DNA of 64,000 nucleotides from contig NZ_JAODIM010000043.1 of NCBI RefSeq assembly GCF_025527015.1, positions 1,452,879 through 1,516,878 on the forward strand, in the 5' to 3' direction. How positions within the stretch are numbered: the stretch's first letter is position 1; each line of letters begins with the position of its first letter. The position numbers and the translations under genes are program-made. The notes under the pieces were generated by a model. The model was not told the DNA's origin, made no database searches, and was given only the letters and a program-made list of their open reading frames with translations. Of the stretch, positions 34,690 to 44,733 are shown one piece after another. This stretch comes from Winslowiella arboricola. GTDB taxonomy: Bacteria; Pseudomonadota; Gammaproteobacteria; Enterobacterales; Enterobacteriaceae.

Positions 34690-37131
34690 TTACTGCTCCG
34701 GCGCCTCTTTCAGCGTCACATTGCCAGACTTGCTGCGCTCAATCACCATCGTCTGCGGCGTTGACAGCATCACGCCCTCTTTACGCAAGCGGGTCAGCAT
34801 ATCGAACAGCAGATCGCTTTTCGCGCCGCTCACCTGACGCGGGCTGGCGACATTGCCGGTTACGCTCAGCACAATCCCTGCTGGCGTCAGATCCTTAAAG
34901 GAGACCGACGGTTCCGGCGTTTCGAGAATGCGCTCATTATCGTTATACACATCCAGCAGCAGCTGGCGCACCAGCACCGGATCGATATCCAGCGGGAAGG
35001 TCAGCGTAATCGTCGCCACCCCTTGTGCATTACCCATAGTGGCGTTACGTACGTTCTGTGAAATCAGCTGTGAGTTAGGCACAATCACCGTTGATTTATC
35101 GCCGAGCTGAATCTCAGTGGCGCGCACGTTAATCCGGCGGATATCCCCTTCAATCCCGCTGATACTCACCAGATCGCCGACTTTCACCGGACGCTCGGTC
35201 AGCAGAATCAGACCGGAGATAAAGTTCTTCACAATCTCCTGCAAACCAAAACCGATACCGACCGACAGCGCACTGACAATCCACGCCAGCTTGTTCCACT
35301 GCAGACCCATAATCGACAGGGTCAGCAGAATAATCAGCACATAGCCGATATTACTGAACAGCGTCACCAGCGAGACGCGCATTCCCACGTCCATGGTGGT
35401 TTTCGGCAGGAAATCTTTATCCAGCCAGCGCTTTACCGAGCGCAATACATAAATACCGATCACCAGACACAGCAGCGCGTTAACCATATGCGCCGGCACA
35501 ATATTCAGTGACTCCAGTCCCTTACCGCCCCAGAACTCCACCGCTTTTTGCAGCAGCTCAATCGGCGTCGAACTGCCGAGGGTGCCGTTAAGCAGCGACA
35601 TAGCGGCGAACAGAATCAGGATGGTCTTGCCGAGCGCGGAGAGCAGCGCCGCCGCCTGCGCCAGATGACGTTCATCAATATTTAACGAACTCTGCAGGCG
35701 TTTACCGGTGGTGTTGCTGGTGGAGAGCAGGCTTTCACAGGCATCGGTGACCAGATGGCTGAGCAGCCAGAACGAGCCAATAACGATGCCCATCCAGATC
35801 AATTCATAGCTGAGGAAGCGGCCGAGGGTGACATAACCAATCACCAGCGACGCGAGGATTGCGCCGCCGGTCAGGGTAATCGCCATCTGAATCAGCCCGA
35901 CCAGCGTAGATCGCGCTTCCGGCTGATTGCCTTCCTGCACCATTTTGCGCCGCGCACGGCTGGTGCGGAAACTGATCGACAGCGCCGTGGCGCCGATCAG
36001 CAACGCCGTCAGGCCGTTGGCCCAGATAGTGGTGCCGACGCTGGTGCCAGCGCTGCTGTTAAAGGATTCCAGCGCCTGGAACACAAACACCAGTGAAGCG
36101 GTCAGCGGCGGGAAAGGTTTCAGCGCGGTCGCCACTTCATTCGAGATGGCGGGCAGTCGCCATGATGGCCGACGTGTAGAGAGAAATGCACGACCCAGTC
36201 CGGCAATCAGGCCGCAGAACACGCTGAGCTGCACCAGTTTATCGACAAAATTCTGTACGTCGTCAGAGACCTCTTCACGCCGGGTAAAGGCGAGGTCGAT
36301 AAAATTAAACGCCAGCACTATCGCCGCGAGGGTACTGAGCGCAATCGTCGCCGCAAGGAAGCTGCGACGCAGACGCCCTTCCGGCATTTTATGGATGCTG
36401 ATCCAGGCGAAAAACTCTTCAGAATAGCGGCGGCCCAGCGTGGCAATCAGAATCGCTGACAGCACCCAGGCGACCGTGCCAAAGCGCCAGCCTGACTCCC
36501 ACGACAGCGCCGCGGTAGCGGCCAGCTCATTGGCAAAGCCGCTGATTTTCTCAGCGTCGAGGTTTTGATCGCCAAACAGCGGCGCCCAGAAACGCGCGCC
36601 AAAAATACTGCCGGAGTTCAGCGCCAGCTGGGTTTTCATCGCATCGCGACGCAGGTTGATAATTTGTGCCGAGAGATTTTGCGCGCTGTTTTTAATCGCG
36701 TCAGCCTGCTTGATTTGATCGTCAAGCTTGCTCTTCTGATTCTCCAGCGTATTACGCTTGCGCGTCACTTCCGGCGTCTCTTTCACCCCGCTTTCCGCCG
36801 TCGGCGCCGGACCCAGCACCGCCAGCTGCGAAATCAGCTGCACACGCTGTGGGATCAGCGCCTGACCGAGAGTATCCGCGTTAGCGGACAGTTCGAGCGC
36901 CATATCGTTAAGCTGCACCAGCTTGCCGTCGTTATTTTCGCCGGAAACCTGTCCTTTAATCTTGTCGAGGATCTTCTGCATTTTCGGCAGTTCCACCGAC
37001 GCATTGACCTTAGGCGCTGCATCACCTTCTGCAACCGGAGGGGAGTTCACCTCCGCAGCCATGCTGACCACTGGCGTCAGGGTCATCAGCGCCAGCAAAA
37101 AAATACGACAATAAGTTAACAACATAGACAT
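34690..37131 (-). CDS. DUF3772-containing MscS-family mechanosensitive channel
   Basis: 813 residues from ATG 37131 (a second ATG at 37125 is possible; neither has a good ribosome site). A signal peptide precedes a periplasmic, coiled-coil-rich DUF3772 region (~35-180), then about ten TM helices and the MscS pore and beta domain (SALSVGIGFGLQEIVKNFIS, GLILLTERPVKVGDLV). It would open under membrane tension to release solutes on osmotic downshock. Residues about 690-800 are the cytoplasmic vestibule. Confidence 0.93.
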   Translation of the reverse strand: MSMLLTYCRIFLLALMTLTPVVSMAAEVNSPPVAEGDAAPKVNASVELPKMQKILDKIKGQVSGENNDGKLVQLNDMALELSANADTLGQALIPQRVQLISQLAVLGPAPTAESGVKETPEVTRKRNTLENQKSKLDDQIKQADAIKNSAQNLSAQIINLRRDAMKTQLALNSGSIFGARFWAPLFGDQNLDAEKISGFANELAATAALSWESGWRFGTVAWVLSAILIATLGRRYSEEFFAWISIHKMPEGRLRRSFLAATIALSTLAAIVLAFNFIDLAFTRREEVSDDVQNFVDKLVQLSVFCGLIAGLGRAFLSTRRPSWRLPAISNEVATALKPFPPLTASLVFVFQALESFNSSAGTSVGTTIWANGLTALLIGATALSISFRTSRARRKMVQEGNQPEARSTLVGLIQMAITLTGGAILASLVIGYVTLGRFLSYELIWMGIVIGSFWLLSHLVTDACESLLSTSNTTGKRLQSSLNIDERHLAQAAALLSALGKTILILFAAMSLLNGTLGSSTPIELLQKAVEFWGGKGLESLNIVPAHMVNALLCLVIGIYVLRSVKRWLDKDFLPKTTMDVGMRVSLVTLFSNIGYVLIILLTLSIMGLQWNKLAWIVSALSVGIGFGLQEIVKNFISGLILLTERPVKVGDLVSISGIEGDIRRINVRATEIQLGDKSTVIVPNSQLISQNVRNATMGNAQGVATITLTFPLDIDPVLVRQLLLDVYNDNERILETPEPSVSFKDLTPAGIVLSVTGNVASPRQVSGAKSDLLFDMLTRLRKEGVMLSTPQTMVIERSKSGNVTLKEAPEQ

Positions 37132-37365
37132 AAGAAGAGCGATCCATACGGTTATCGATGGCTGGCACGGCATCAGGCCGCAGCAATTCAGCGCGTTAGT
37201 TTATGCTTTTGCAGCGGCCTTCACTATAGGATTTATGGTCAAATCGGGGCGCTGTCACGATAAGCTTTTTTGCTGGCCGCCGCCGCACCAGGCCGCGTCA
37301 GCGTGGGTTTTTGCACCCCGGCAATTAACCGCCCCGCGCCAGCTACACGCAGGGCCGGAAAACCC

Positions 37366-38307
37366 CTACTCGGCTACGCTGTCGTCGCTGGCGCGATTAC
37401 TGGCGGTTTCCGCTGCTTTCTGTTTTTTATAGCTTAGCGCAGCCGCCGGAACCGGGGCAGCCTTGCCGGTTTCCATCCATGCGCGCAGGCGGTTGGCATC
37501 GGCAAAATGGGTATACTTGCCAAACGCATCCAGCACCACCAGCGCTACCGGACGCTGTTTAATGATGGTGCGCATCACCAGGCAGTGTCCGGCCTGATTG
37601 GTAAAGCCGGTTTTCGTCAGCTGAATATTCCAGTCCGGCTTATAAACCAGATGGTTAGTATTACGGAATGGCAGGATGTAGTTCGGGCTGCTGAAATTCG
37701 CCATATCCTCATGGGTGGTGCTTAACTGGCCGATTAACGGATAGCTTTTGCTGGCGATCAGCAATTTGGTTAAGTCACGCGCTGTCGATACGTTGTGAAT
37801 CGACAAACCGGTTGGCTCAACGTAGCGCGTATTGGTCATGCCGAGCGCGCGCGCTTTGGCATTCATCGCGCGGATAAAGGCATCGTAGCCGCCAGGATAA
37901 TGGTGCGCCAGACTGGCCGCCGCGCGGTTTTCTGATGACATCAGCGCCAGCAGCAACATATTTTTGCGGCTGATTTCACTGTTCAGGCGTACGCGGGAAT
38001 AGATGCCGCGCATTTCAGCGGTATGGCTGATATCGACCTTTAATTTCTCATCCAGCGGCAGATGCGCATCCAGCACCACCATCGCCGTCATCAACTTGGT
38101 GATAGAGGCAATCGGCCGTACCAGATCGGGATGGCTGGCGTAGATCACTTTATGGGTATTTAAATCGATCACCATGGCGCTACCAGAGGCAATTTCCGGC
38201 TGTGACTGCGCGCTAATTGCGGAACTGGCAACCGCCTGGTTCAGCAGTGCCTGACCAGAAAAAAGAATGGCTAAACTCAACAGTGAATAACGGATTTTTG
38301 CAGGCAT
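37366..38307 (-). CDS. pbpG: PbpG (PBP7), D-alanyl-D-alanine endopeptidase
   Basis: 313 residues, periplasmic penicillin-binding protein of the S11 family that cuts DD-crosslinks in peptidoglycan. A signal peptide ends around residue 27. The active-site motifs are S68-I-T-K71, S125-E-N127 and K233-T-G235. It is followed downstream by 234 bp without a gene up to the MscS-like start, where I saw no feature. The pbpG-yohC-yohD-yohF order is as in E. coli. Confidence 0.96.
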   Translation of the reverse strand: MPAKIRYSLLSLAILFSGQALLNQAVASSAISAQSQPEIASGSAMVIDLNTHKVIYASHPDLVRPIASITKLMTAMVVLDAHLPLDEKLKVDISHTAEMRGIYSRVRLNSEISRKNMLLLALMSSENRAAASLAHHYPGGYDAFIRAMNAKARALGMTNTRYVEPTGLSIHNVSTARDLTKLLIASKSYPLIGQLSTTHEDMANFSSPNYILPFRNTNHLVYKPDWNIQLTKTGFTNQAGHCLVMRTIIKQRPVALVVLDAFGKYTHFADANRLRAWMETGKAAPVPAAALSYKKQKAAETASNRASDDSVAE

Positions 38308-38468
38308 CGTGTGAAAACTTAAGCGGGTGGATGTTTAACAGTGCAAAACGCACAGGCCGCCATCCGCGAAAGTAAAGCCACACGGGGGCTGGCCGCAGCA
38401 TCATACTCCGGCGATTCAGTAAATTCCTACAGGAGATTCGTTTCCGGGCGTAAACAAACGGCGAGAAT

Positions 38469-38496
38469 GTTGCAGCGGCGCAAGCGTCGCTGCAAC
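38469..38496 (-). terminator. hairpin after yohC
   Basis: GTTGCAGCG (38469-38477) and CGCTGCAAC (38488-38496) form a long stem extended by inner CGC/GCG pairing. It starts 16 bp past the yohC stop on that strand. Confidence 0.7.
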
Positions 38497-38511
38497 CTGA
38501 GAAGCCCGCAC

Positions 38512-39099
38512 TCAAAACATCAGATAGCCATAACCCCAGATCACCACGGTCAGCGCCAGTAAGACTTCAAATACCAGAATACCGATTGCCAGCGTCGAAC
38601 CAGAGAAACGCAGGCTCTCCTCACGGTCGATATTCAGGAACATCGGGATGCCGACATACAGCAGATAACCGGTATAGACCATCGCCAGTGTTCCCACCAG
38701 CAAGCAGAGCCATACCAGCGGATAGAGCGCCACCAGTCCGCTTAAAAATAGCGGCGTAGCGACATAACCGGCAAACACCGTACAACGTTGCAGGCTGGGG
38801 CGTTGCGGATAGTTGCGCGCCATCCAGTGGATCACCCGGCCCATTACCGCCACACCACCAAGAATCAGCAAATAAAACAGAATACCCAGCGCAATGCCGG
38901 TAAACAGGCTCAGTTGAATGGTCCGCTCTGCGCCCAGATCCCACCCCAGCTGGGTAGTGCCGATAAATGCGCAGATCACCGGGATCGCCGCCATTATCAG
39001 TACGTGGTGCGTGTAGTGGTGCGAGACGCTCTCGTTTTCTTGCTTAATATTGCGCATTTCACGGTTGGGATGCGCTATCAGTCCCCAGACATGATTCAT
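38512..39099 (-). CDS. yohC: YohC, Yip1-domain inner-membrane protein
   Basis: 195 residues from ATG 39099, chosen because GAGGAG lies just upstream and because E. coli YohC begins at the same point (MSHVWGL versus MNHVWGL here). Five TM segments, Yip1 family. Conserved blocks include HHYTHHVLIMAAIPVICAF and ARNYPQRPSLQRC. Function unknown. Confidence 0.94.
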   Translation of the reverse strand: MNHVWGLIAHPNREMRNIKQENESVSHHYTHHVLIMAAIPVICAFIGTTQLGWDLGAERTIQLSLFTGIALGILFYLLILGGVAVMGRVIHWMARNYPQRPSLQRCTVFAGYVATPLFLSGLVALYPLVWLCLLVGTLAMVYTGYLLYVGIPMFLNIDREESLRFSGSTLAIGILVFEVLLALTVVIWGYGYLMF

Positions 39100-39319
39100 A
39101 AAATCACTCCTCTGAAACGACTTACCGCTAGCGAACGCCTGCGGCGGATTCATAAACAAGTATAATTGCCGCTGGCGCTTTTAGCTGTTGGATCGCACAT
39201 TTTTCCATCAATTAAACGAAGCCACTGCGGAAAAAACCGAAATTTGGCGCTTTTCGCGCACCCATCGTGCATCCGGGTATAAAATTAGGGCTTCGAACGT
39301 AATCACGGGAAGGTAAGTT

Positions 39320-39895
39320 TTGCCGATTGATGTAAATGGACTGATTTCACAATATGGTTACTGGGCGCTGTTGATTGGCTGCCTGGCCGAAGGGGAAACC
39401 TTTACGCTGCTTGGCGGCGTAGCGGCCCATGAAGGATTGCTGCATTATGGCTGGGTGGTGCTGGTCGCGGCGCTGGGCGGCACGCTTGGTGATCAAATCC
39501 TGTTCTTTATTGGTCGCTACTATGGCGCCAGCATTTTGCAACGGTTTCGTAAACATCAGGGCAAAATCACCAAAGCGAATAAGATGATCCGCCGCCGCCC
39601 GGTGCTGTTTGTCATTGGCGTGCGCTTTATGTACGGCTTGCGGCTTATCGGCCCGATTATTATTGGCTCCAGCCGCTTAAACCCGCTGAAATTCTTTCTG
39701 CTCAATGTGACTGGCGCCCTGCTGTGGTCACTGATTTTTGTCAGCCTCGGTTATGTTGGCGGTGAGGTGATCGCGCCATGGCTGCATCAGCTTGATCAGC
39801 ATCTGAAACATCTGCTGTGGTTGATCGGCGCACTGGCGCTGGCATGGGGATTGCGGCTGGCCTTTCGCCACTGGTCAAATAAGCGCGAAGAGTAA
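39320..39895 (+). CDS. yohD: YohD, DedA-family membrane protein
   Basis: 191 residues with a TTG start at 39320 and GGGAAGG just upstream. DedA proteins support membrane homeostasis and probably move lipids such as undecaprenyl phosphate or phosphatidylethanolamine across the membrane. Family features are the ISQYGYWALL start, EGETFTLLGG and the RFMYGLRLIGPIIIG motif. Closely similar to E. coli YohD. Confidence 0.94.
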   Translation: MPIDVNGLISQYGYWALLIGCLAEGETFTLLGGVAAHEGLLHYGWVVLVAALGGTLGDQILFFIGRYYGASILQRFRKHQGKITKANKMIRRRPVLFVIGVRFMYGLRLIGPIIIGSSRLNPLKFFLLNVTGALLWSLIFVSLGYVGGEVIAPWLHQLDQHLKHLLWLIGALALAWGLRLAFRHWSNKREE

Positions 39896-39924
39896 CGGCT
39901 TCCCCCGCCGGGCGGGGGATGGGA

Positions 39925-40701
39925 TCACTTCTGCATAAAGAACTGCGGATTCGCCAGACTAAAGCCGCCATCAATAATAAACGACTGGCCGGTGGTATAG
40001 GTCGACCACTGCGAACAGAGCCAGGCGACCATACTGGCGATTTCACGCGTGTCGCCCGGGCGTCCGGCAGGGATCTCCGGCATCGACACCTGATGCGCAT
40101 CACCGTTACTCATCTGATTCATTGGCGTGGCAATCGCGCCCGGCGCAACGGCGTTAACCAGAATCTTATGTGGCAACAGGCTTAGCGCCATCGACTGAGT
40201 TAAACCACCCAGTGCGTGTTTACTGGCGCTGTAGGCGACGGAGCCGGGCAGCGGGGTATGTTCATGCACCGAGGTGATATTAATAATTCGCCCCCCTTCT
40301 CCCTGCTGCACCATCTGACGTGCGGCGATTTGTGCGCAAATAAACGCGCCGTCAACATTGACGGTAAACACTTTGCGCCAGTCGGCAAACGTGGTTTCAA
40401 GAAAATCGGCTTTAATATTGACGCCGGCATTATTCACCAGCACATCAATCCGCCCCAGCGTCTCAATCAGTTTCAGCAACGACTGGCCGCCCTGCTCAGG
40501 ATCGGCGAGATCCAGTTGCACAATTTCGGCTCGCTTGCCGAGCGCCCTGACCTGCTGCGCGGTCTGCTCCGCTCCTTCGTGATCCGAACGCCAGGTAATG
40601 CCAATATCAAAACCCTGCTCTGCCAGCATAATCGCCGAAGCCTGACCGATACCGGAATCCGATGCGGTGACAATGGCAACTTTGTTCGTCGGCTTACTCA
40701 T
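39925..40701 (-). CDS. yohF: YohF, short-chain dehydrogenase
   Basis: 258 residues. Nucleotide-binding TASDSGIG (12-19), NNAG, catalytic serine in INITSVHEH, and YSASK. High similarity to E. coli YohF throughout, including the tail GGFSLANPQF. It is an NAD(P)-dependent oxidoreductase of uncertain substrate. GGAGG precedes the ATG at 40701. It converges with yohD over a 29-bp gap. Confidence 0.95.
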   Translation of the reverse strand: MSKPTNKVAIVTASDSGIGQASAIMLAEQGFDIGITWRSDHEGAEQTAQQVRALGKRAEIVQLDLADPEQGGQSLLKLIETLGRIDVLVNNAGVNIKADFLETTFADWRKVFTVNVDGAFICAQIAARQMVQQGEGGRIINITSVHEHTPLPGSVAYSASKHALGGLTQSMALSLLPHKILVNAVAPGAIATPMNQMSNGDAHQVSMPEIPAGRPGDTREIASMVAWLCSQWSTYTTGQSFIIDGGFSLANPQFFMQK

Positions 40702-40875
40702 AGTTTCCTCCTGAACTCAGTAATGGCTGACCTGCAAGTATAGACCCCTGCAGCAACGCGCTGTTTTTCTTTAACAATCTATAACCTGATTTACACTTCG
40801 TTGCGCTTACGCCGCCCGGCGGTTCGGTTGATTGACTATAGTCACTTAAGGCTAACGAATTAAAACGGGAGCGTT

Positions 40876-42690
40876 ATGAACCACGTAAAAAGAGAAATTG
40901 GTGATCACGGTGTGATTGGCGACCTGCGAACCTGTGCGTTGATCGCCAGTGATGGTGCTATTGATTACTTCTGCTGGCCTAATCTTGACAGTCCCTCGGT
41001 GTTTACTGCGCTGCTCGACAACGATGAGTCGGGGCTGTTCAGCATTGCCCCCGACTGGCCGCAAGCGCGACGCCAGCAGCTCTACCTGCCCGACAGCAAT
41101 ATTCTGCAAACCCGCTGGCTGGCAGACGAAGGGGTGGCCGAAATTACCGACTATATGCCGCTGTGTAACGATCTGGATAAGCAGCCGCGTATTGTGCGTC
41201 GGGTAAAAATGGTGCATGGCGAAGCTCGTTTTCAACTGCGCTGCGCGCCGGTGCATGATTATGCCCGCGCCAATACGCAGGCCAGTCTGAAAGCAGGTTT
41301 AGTCGAGTTTTCCGCCGCCGGACAGCCAACGCTGTGCCTGGCGGGCAGCCGCGAACTGGCTATCGAAGGCTGCGCCGCGGTGGCCAGCTTTACCCTGAAA
41401 AGCGGCGAGTATGCTGAGTTTATGTTTGGCGGCGCCGACGATGAACATCTGGATAAACTGGAAACCGACTACTGTTTTCAGGAAACCCTGAGTTTCTGGC
41501 GACGCTGGGCGGGCAAAAGCCAGTACCACGGCCGCTGGCAGGAGATGGTCAACCGTTCAGCGCTGGTACTGAAGCTGCTCACCTCGTGGCAACATGGTTC
41601 GATTGCCGCCGCCGCCACCTTCGGGCTGCCGGAAGAGTTGGGCGGCGAACGTAACTGGGATTACCGTGCCTCCTGGATCCGTGACGCGTCATTTAGCATG
41701 TATGCCCTGATGCGCCTCGGCTATGTCTCGGAAGCGAAACGTTTTACCCAATGGGTGGCGCGCTGCGTCGAAAACAGCCACCACGACGAAGAGAAGTTGC
41801 AGGTGATGTATCGCCTCGACAGCGGCACGGAACTGCATGAGATCGAACTGCTTAATCTCGCCGGCTATGCAGGCTCGTCGCCGGTACGCATTGGTAATGA
41901 TGCCTGGCAGCAGACGCAGCTGGATATTTACGGCGAATTAATGGATGCCATCTATCTGGCGAACAAATATGGCGAAGCGATCTCTCATCGCGGCTGGGAA
42001 AATGTGCAGCGGATGATCGATTACGTCTGCGAAAACTGGAACCAGCCGGACGCCGGGATCTGGGAGATGCGCGGCGAGCCGCAGCACTTTCTGCATTCAC
42101 GCCTGATGTGCTGGGTGGCGCTGGACCGCGCATTGCGGCTGGGCATGAAACGCTCGCTGTCGATGCCCTACGAACGCTGGGATAAAGTGCGCGCCGAGAT
42201 CCGTGCCGATATCTGGAACCATTTCTGGAACGAAGATCTGGGGCATTTTACCGCCACCCGTCATGGCGATGCGCTGGATGCCTCAATGCTGCTGATGCCG
42301 CTGGTGCGTTTTGTCGGCGCTACCGATCCGGAGTGGATCTCCACCCTGGATGCGATTAAAGAGAACCTGGTCAGCGATGGCCTGGTGCGGCGCTATAACA
42401 TGGCGGAAACGCCAGCCGATGGTTTGCGTGGCGACGAAGGCGCGTTTGCCGCCTGTTCATTCTGGTATGTTGAATGTCTGGCGCGGGCTGGCCGCGTGGA
42501 GGAAGCTCATTTTGAATTTGAAAAGCTGTTGAGTTACGCCAATCCGCTGGGGCTGTATGCCGAGGAATTTGACGCACGCGGCTATCCGCTGGGCAATACG
42601 CCGCAGGCACTTAGCCATCTGGCATTGATCAGTACCGCCTTCTTTCTTAACCGCAAACTCAGCGGTGAAGTCCCACTCTGGCAGCCTTAA
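40876..42690 (+). CDS. GH15-family glycoside hydrolase (glucoamylase/trehalase-like)
   Basis: 604 residues, no signal peptide, so cytoplasmic. An N-terminal beta-sandwich (GVIGDLRTCALIASDGAID) is followed by an (alpha/alpha)6 barrel with RNWDYRASWIRDASFSMYAL, characteristic of GH15, and a C-terminal EGAFAACSFWYVECLARAGR segment. GH15 members hydrolyse alpha-1,4/1,6 glucans or trehalose. Not present at this locus in E. coli. Monocistronic with a 174-bp region upstream containing GGGAG before the ATG. Confidence 0.92.
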   Translation: MNHVKREIGDHGVIGDLRTCALIASDGAIDYFCWPNLDSPSVFTALLDNDESGLFSIAPDWPQARRQQLYLPDSNILQTRWLADEGVAEITDYMPLCNDLDKQPRIVRRVKMVHGEARFQLRCAPVHDYARANTQASLKAGLVEFSAAGQPTLCLAGSRELAIEGCAAVASFTLKSGEYAEFMFGGADDEHLDKLETDYCFQETLSFWRRWAGKSQYHGRWQEMVNRSALVLKLLTSWQHGSIAAAATFGLPEELGGERNWDYRASWIRDASFSMYALMRLGYVSEAKRFTQWVARCVENSHHDEEKLQVMYRLDSGTELHEIELLNLAGYAGSSPVRIGNDAWQQTQLDIYGELMDAIYLANKYGEAISHRGWENVQRMIDYVCENWNQPDAGIWEMRGEPQHFLHSRLMCWVALDRALRLGMKRSLSMPYERWDKVRAEIRADIWNHFWNEDLGHFTATRHGDALDASMLLMPLVRFVGATDPEWISTLDAIKENLVSDGLVRRYNMAETPADGLRGDEGAFAACSFWYVECLARAGRVEEAHFEFEKLLSYANPLGLYAEEFDARGYPLGNTPQALSHLALISTAFFLNRKLSGEVPLWQP

Positions 42691-42794
42691 GCGAAAAAAA
42701 ATTGTCACTGCCGGTAAATATTGACGCTCTGAGAGACAATTCTACGTAAAGTTAGTTCAACTACGAAAAATCCTGGTTCCTTCTGGCACCATTA

Positions 42795-42811
42795 TGCACA
42801 TATAATGTGCA
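42795..42811. promoter_or_regulatory. palindrome covering the -10 of ldtB
   Basis: TGCACAT-ATA-ATGTGCA is a perfect 7-bp inverted repeat, 17 bp in all, and contains a consensus -10 TATAAT (42801-42806). It sits 68 bp upstream of ldtB. Its symmetry suggests a regulator site over the promoter; the protein is unknown. Confidence 0.45.
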
Positions 42812-42878
42812 CCCGGTCACAGTCCGGAAATGGGTCGATTCTCTAACAGCCTGCTAAGGCGCTAACACCTGAAGAACT

Positions 42879-44030
42879 ATGAAAAAGAGCATGCGCGCGA
42901 TCGTCACACTGGCACTGGTAGTTGCGGCTTTTAGCCAATCTGCTTTTGCTGTGGTTTATCCTCTTCCGGCCAAAAATAGCCGGTTAACCGGGGAAAACCT
43001 GGAAATTACCGTTCCACAAGACAGCAAATTGCCGCTGGAGGCTTTTGCTGCGCAATATCAAATGGGCCTCAGCAATCTGCTGGAAGCTAACCCGGGTGTG
43101 GATGTCTACCTGCCGAAAGCGGGCAGCAAATTGATTATCCCTCAGCAGCTGCTGTTGCCGGATGCGCCACGCGAAGGCATTGTGATCAATAGCGCTGAAA
43201 TGCGTCTCTATTATTATCCAAAAGGCACCAAAACCGTGGTGGTTCTGCCAATCGGTATCGGTGAGTTAGGCAAAGATACGCCGATGGACTGGGTGACCAG
43301 TGTGCAGCGTAAGAAAGACGGCCCAACCTGGACGCCAACCAAAAAGATGCATGAAGAGTATGCTGCTCGCGGTGAAAAGCTGCTGGACGTGTTCCCTGCT
43401 GGCCCGGACAACCCGATGGGCCTTTACGCGCTCTATATTGGCCGTCTGTATGCCATCCACGGCACCAATGCCAACTTCGGCATTGGCCTGCGTGTAAGCC
43501 ACGGCTGCGTCCGTCTGCGTGCTGACGATATCAAATGGCTGTTCGACAACGTGCCGGTCGGCACGCGCGTGCAGTTTATTAACCAGCCGGTAAAAGCCAG
43601 CGTTGAGCCAGATGGTTCGCGTTATGTGGAAATCCACAATCCGCTTTCGCAGACTGAAGAGCAGTTTAACTCGCGTGAGCCAATGCCAATCACCATTACC
43701 CCTGCGGTAAGCAAAGTGGTGATTGATGCGACGGTTAATCAGACGGAAATGGATGCGGCGCTGAAAGCCCGTAGCGGTATGCCGACGAAGATTACCGGCC
43801 TGTCTGACAACGGCGAATCTGCACCTGTTGCGGTGCCGGAAACGGCCGGTGCACAACCGCAGGAACATGCGCTGACGCCAGCCACCACCGAGGGCGTCAA
43901 TGTGGCCACCCCGGAAGCCCTGCCTCAGAGCGACGACAGCAACGCTGAAGCCCCTGCCCCGGCAGAAGCTCAGCCCGTTGACACCCCGGCAGAAGAGCCA
44001 GCCGCACCGGCTGCCAGCAGCAACTTCTAA
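42879..44030 (+). CDS. ldtB: LdtB, L,D-transpeptidase attaching Braun lipoprotein
   Basis: 383 residues (E. coli LdtB/YbiS 306). A signal peptide ends near residue 24 (AFA). A LysM-like region ([20 protein letters not shown]) precedes the YkuD catalytic domain, [20 protein letters not shown], with H194, H208 and nucleophile C210. The enzyme links Lpp to peptidoglycan meso-DAP through L,D bonds. The last ~75 residues are an extra Pro/Ala/Glu-rich tail ([17 protein letters not shown]), absent in E. coli, perhaps a flexible spacer. Confidence 0.95.
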   Translation: MKKSMRAIVTLALVVAAFSQSAFAVVYPLPAKNSRLTGENLEITVPQDSKLPLEAFAAQYQMGLSNLLEANPGVDVYLPKAGSKLIIPQQLLLPDAPREGIVINSAEMRLYYYPKGTKTVVVLPIGIGELGKDTPMDWVTSVQRKKDGPTWTPTKKMHEEYAARGEKLLDVFPAGPDNPMGLYALYIGRLYAIHGTNANFGIGLRVSHGCVRLRADDIKWLFDNVPVGTRVQFINQPVKASVEPDGSRYVEIHNPLSQTEEQFNSREPMPITITPAVSKVVIDATVNQTEMDAALKARSGMPTKITGLSDNGESAPVAVPETAGAQPQEHALTPATTEGVNVATPEALPQSDDSNAEAPAPAEAQPVDTPAEEPAAPAASSNF

Positions 44031-44050
44031 GTTTTACGGCTGCCAGAACC

Positions 44051-44077
44051 AGCGGGCCATGATGGCCCGCTTTTTTT
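44051..44077 (+). terminator. intrinsic terminator after ldtB
   Basis: AGCGGGCC-ATGAT-GGCCCGCT followed by a run of T residues to 44077, starting 20 bp past the ldtB stop. Confidence 0.95.
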
Positions 44078-44112
44078 ATGCTTAAATATTATCACCGACA
44101 TGGAGATAAGTG

Positions 44113-44643
44113 ATGAAGATCAACGTGATTGGCACCAGTGGCAGCGGGAAATCAACCCTTGCCCGTGCGATTGCCCGCCAGCTGGAACTGCCCTGTATCG
44201 AAATGGATGCCCTGTTCTGGCAGCGCGACTGGGGTGAAAGCAGTGACGAGCAGCTGTTTGCCCGCCTTGAACAGGCGCTGCAACAGCCGGGCTGGGTACT
44301 CGATGGTAACTATAAACGCAGCCAGCCGATTAAATGGCGCGAGGTCGATACCATTATCTGGGTCGATTACGGTTTTCTGCGCACGTTGTATCAGGCGGTG
44401 CGTCGCGCGGTCAGCCGCGCATGGCGGCAGCAGGAGATCTGGCCAGACACCAACTGCCGGGAAACCTTCCGCAAAAGCTTCTTTAGCCGCGACTCGATTA
44501 TTCTGTGGACCATCAAAACATGGCGCAGCAACCGTCAGCGCTACGAGGCGATGCTCAATGACCGCCGCTATCAGCATCTGCATTTTGTGCGTCTCACCTC
44601 GCCGCAGATGAGCCGCGAATTTATTGCCGCACTGAAAAAGTAG
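44113..44643 (+). CDS. P-loop adenylate-kinase-like protein
   Basis: 176 residues starting at ATG 44113, with GGAG seven bases upstream. The P-loop is GTSGSGKST (7-15), with WVLDGNYKRS and DTIIWVDY following the pattern of the family often called DNA topology modulation protein FlaR or small AAA/AK-like kinases. It probably phosphorylates a nucleotide or small molecule; substrate unknown. Confidence 0.87.
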   Translation: MKINVIGTSGSGKSTLARAIARQLELPCIEMDALFWQRDWGESSDEQLFARLEQALQQPGWVLDGNYKRSQPIKWREVDTIIWVDYGFLRTLYQAVRRAVSRAWRQQEIWPDTNCRETFRKSFFSRDSIILWTIKTWRSNRQRYEAMLNDRRYQHLHFVRLTSPQMSREFIAALKK

Positions 44644-44733
44644 TCGGCCCGGCGATCATTTTTCTGTCACAGAAACCGCGTAATACAGCTCAGATAGCGT
44701 ACTGTCGCCAACGTCAGACCGAAAAGGTGTGTA

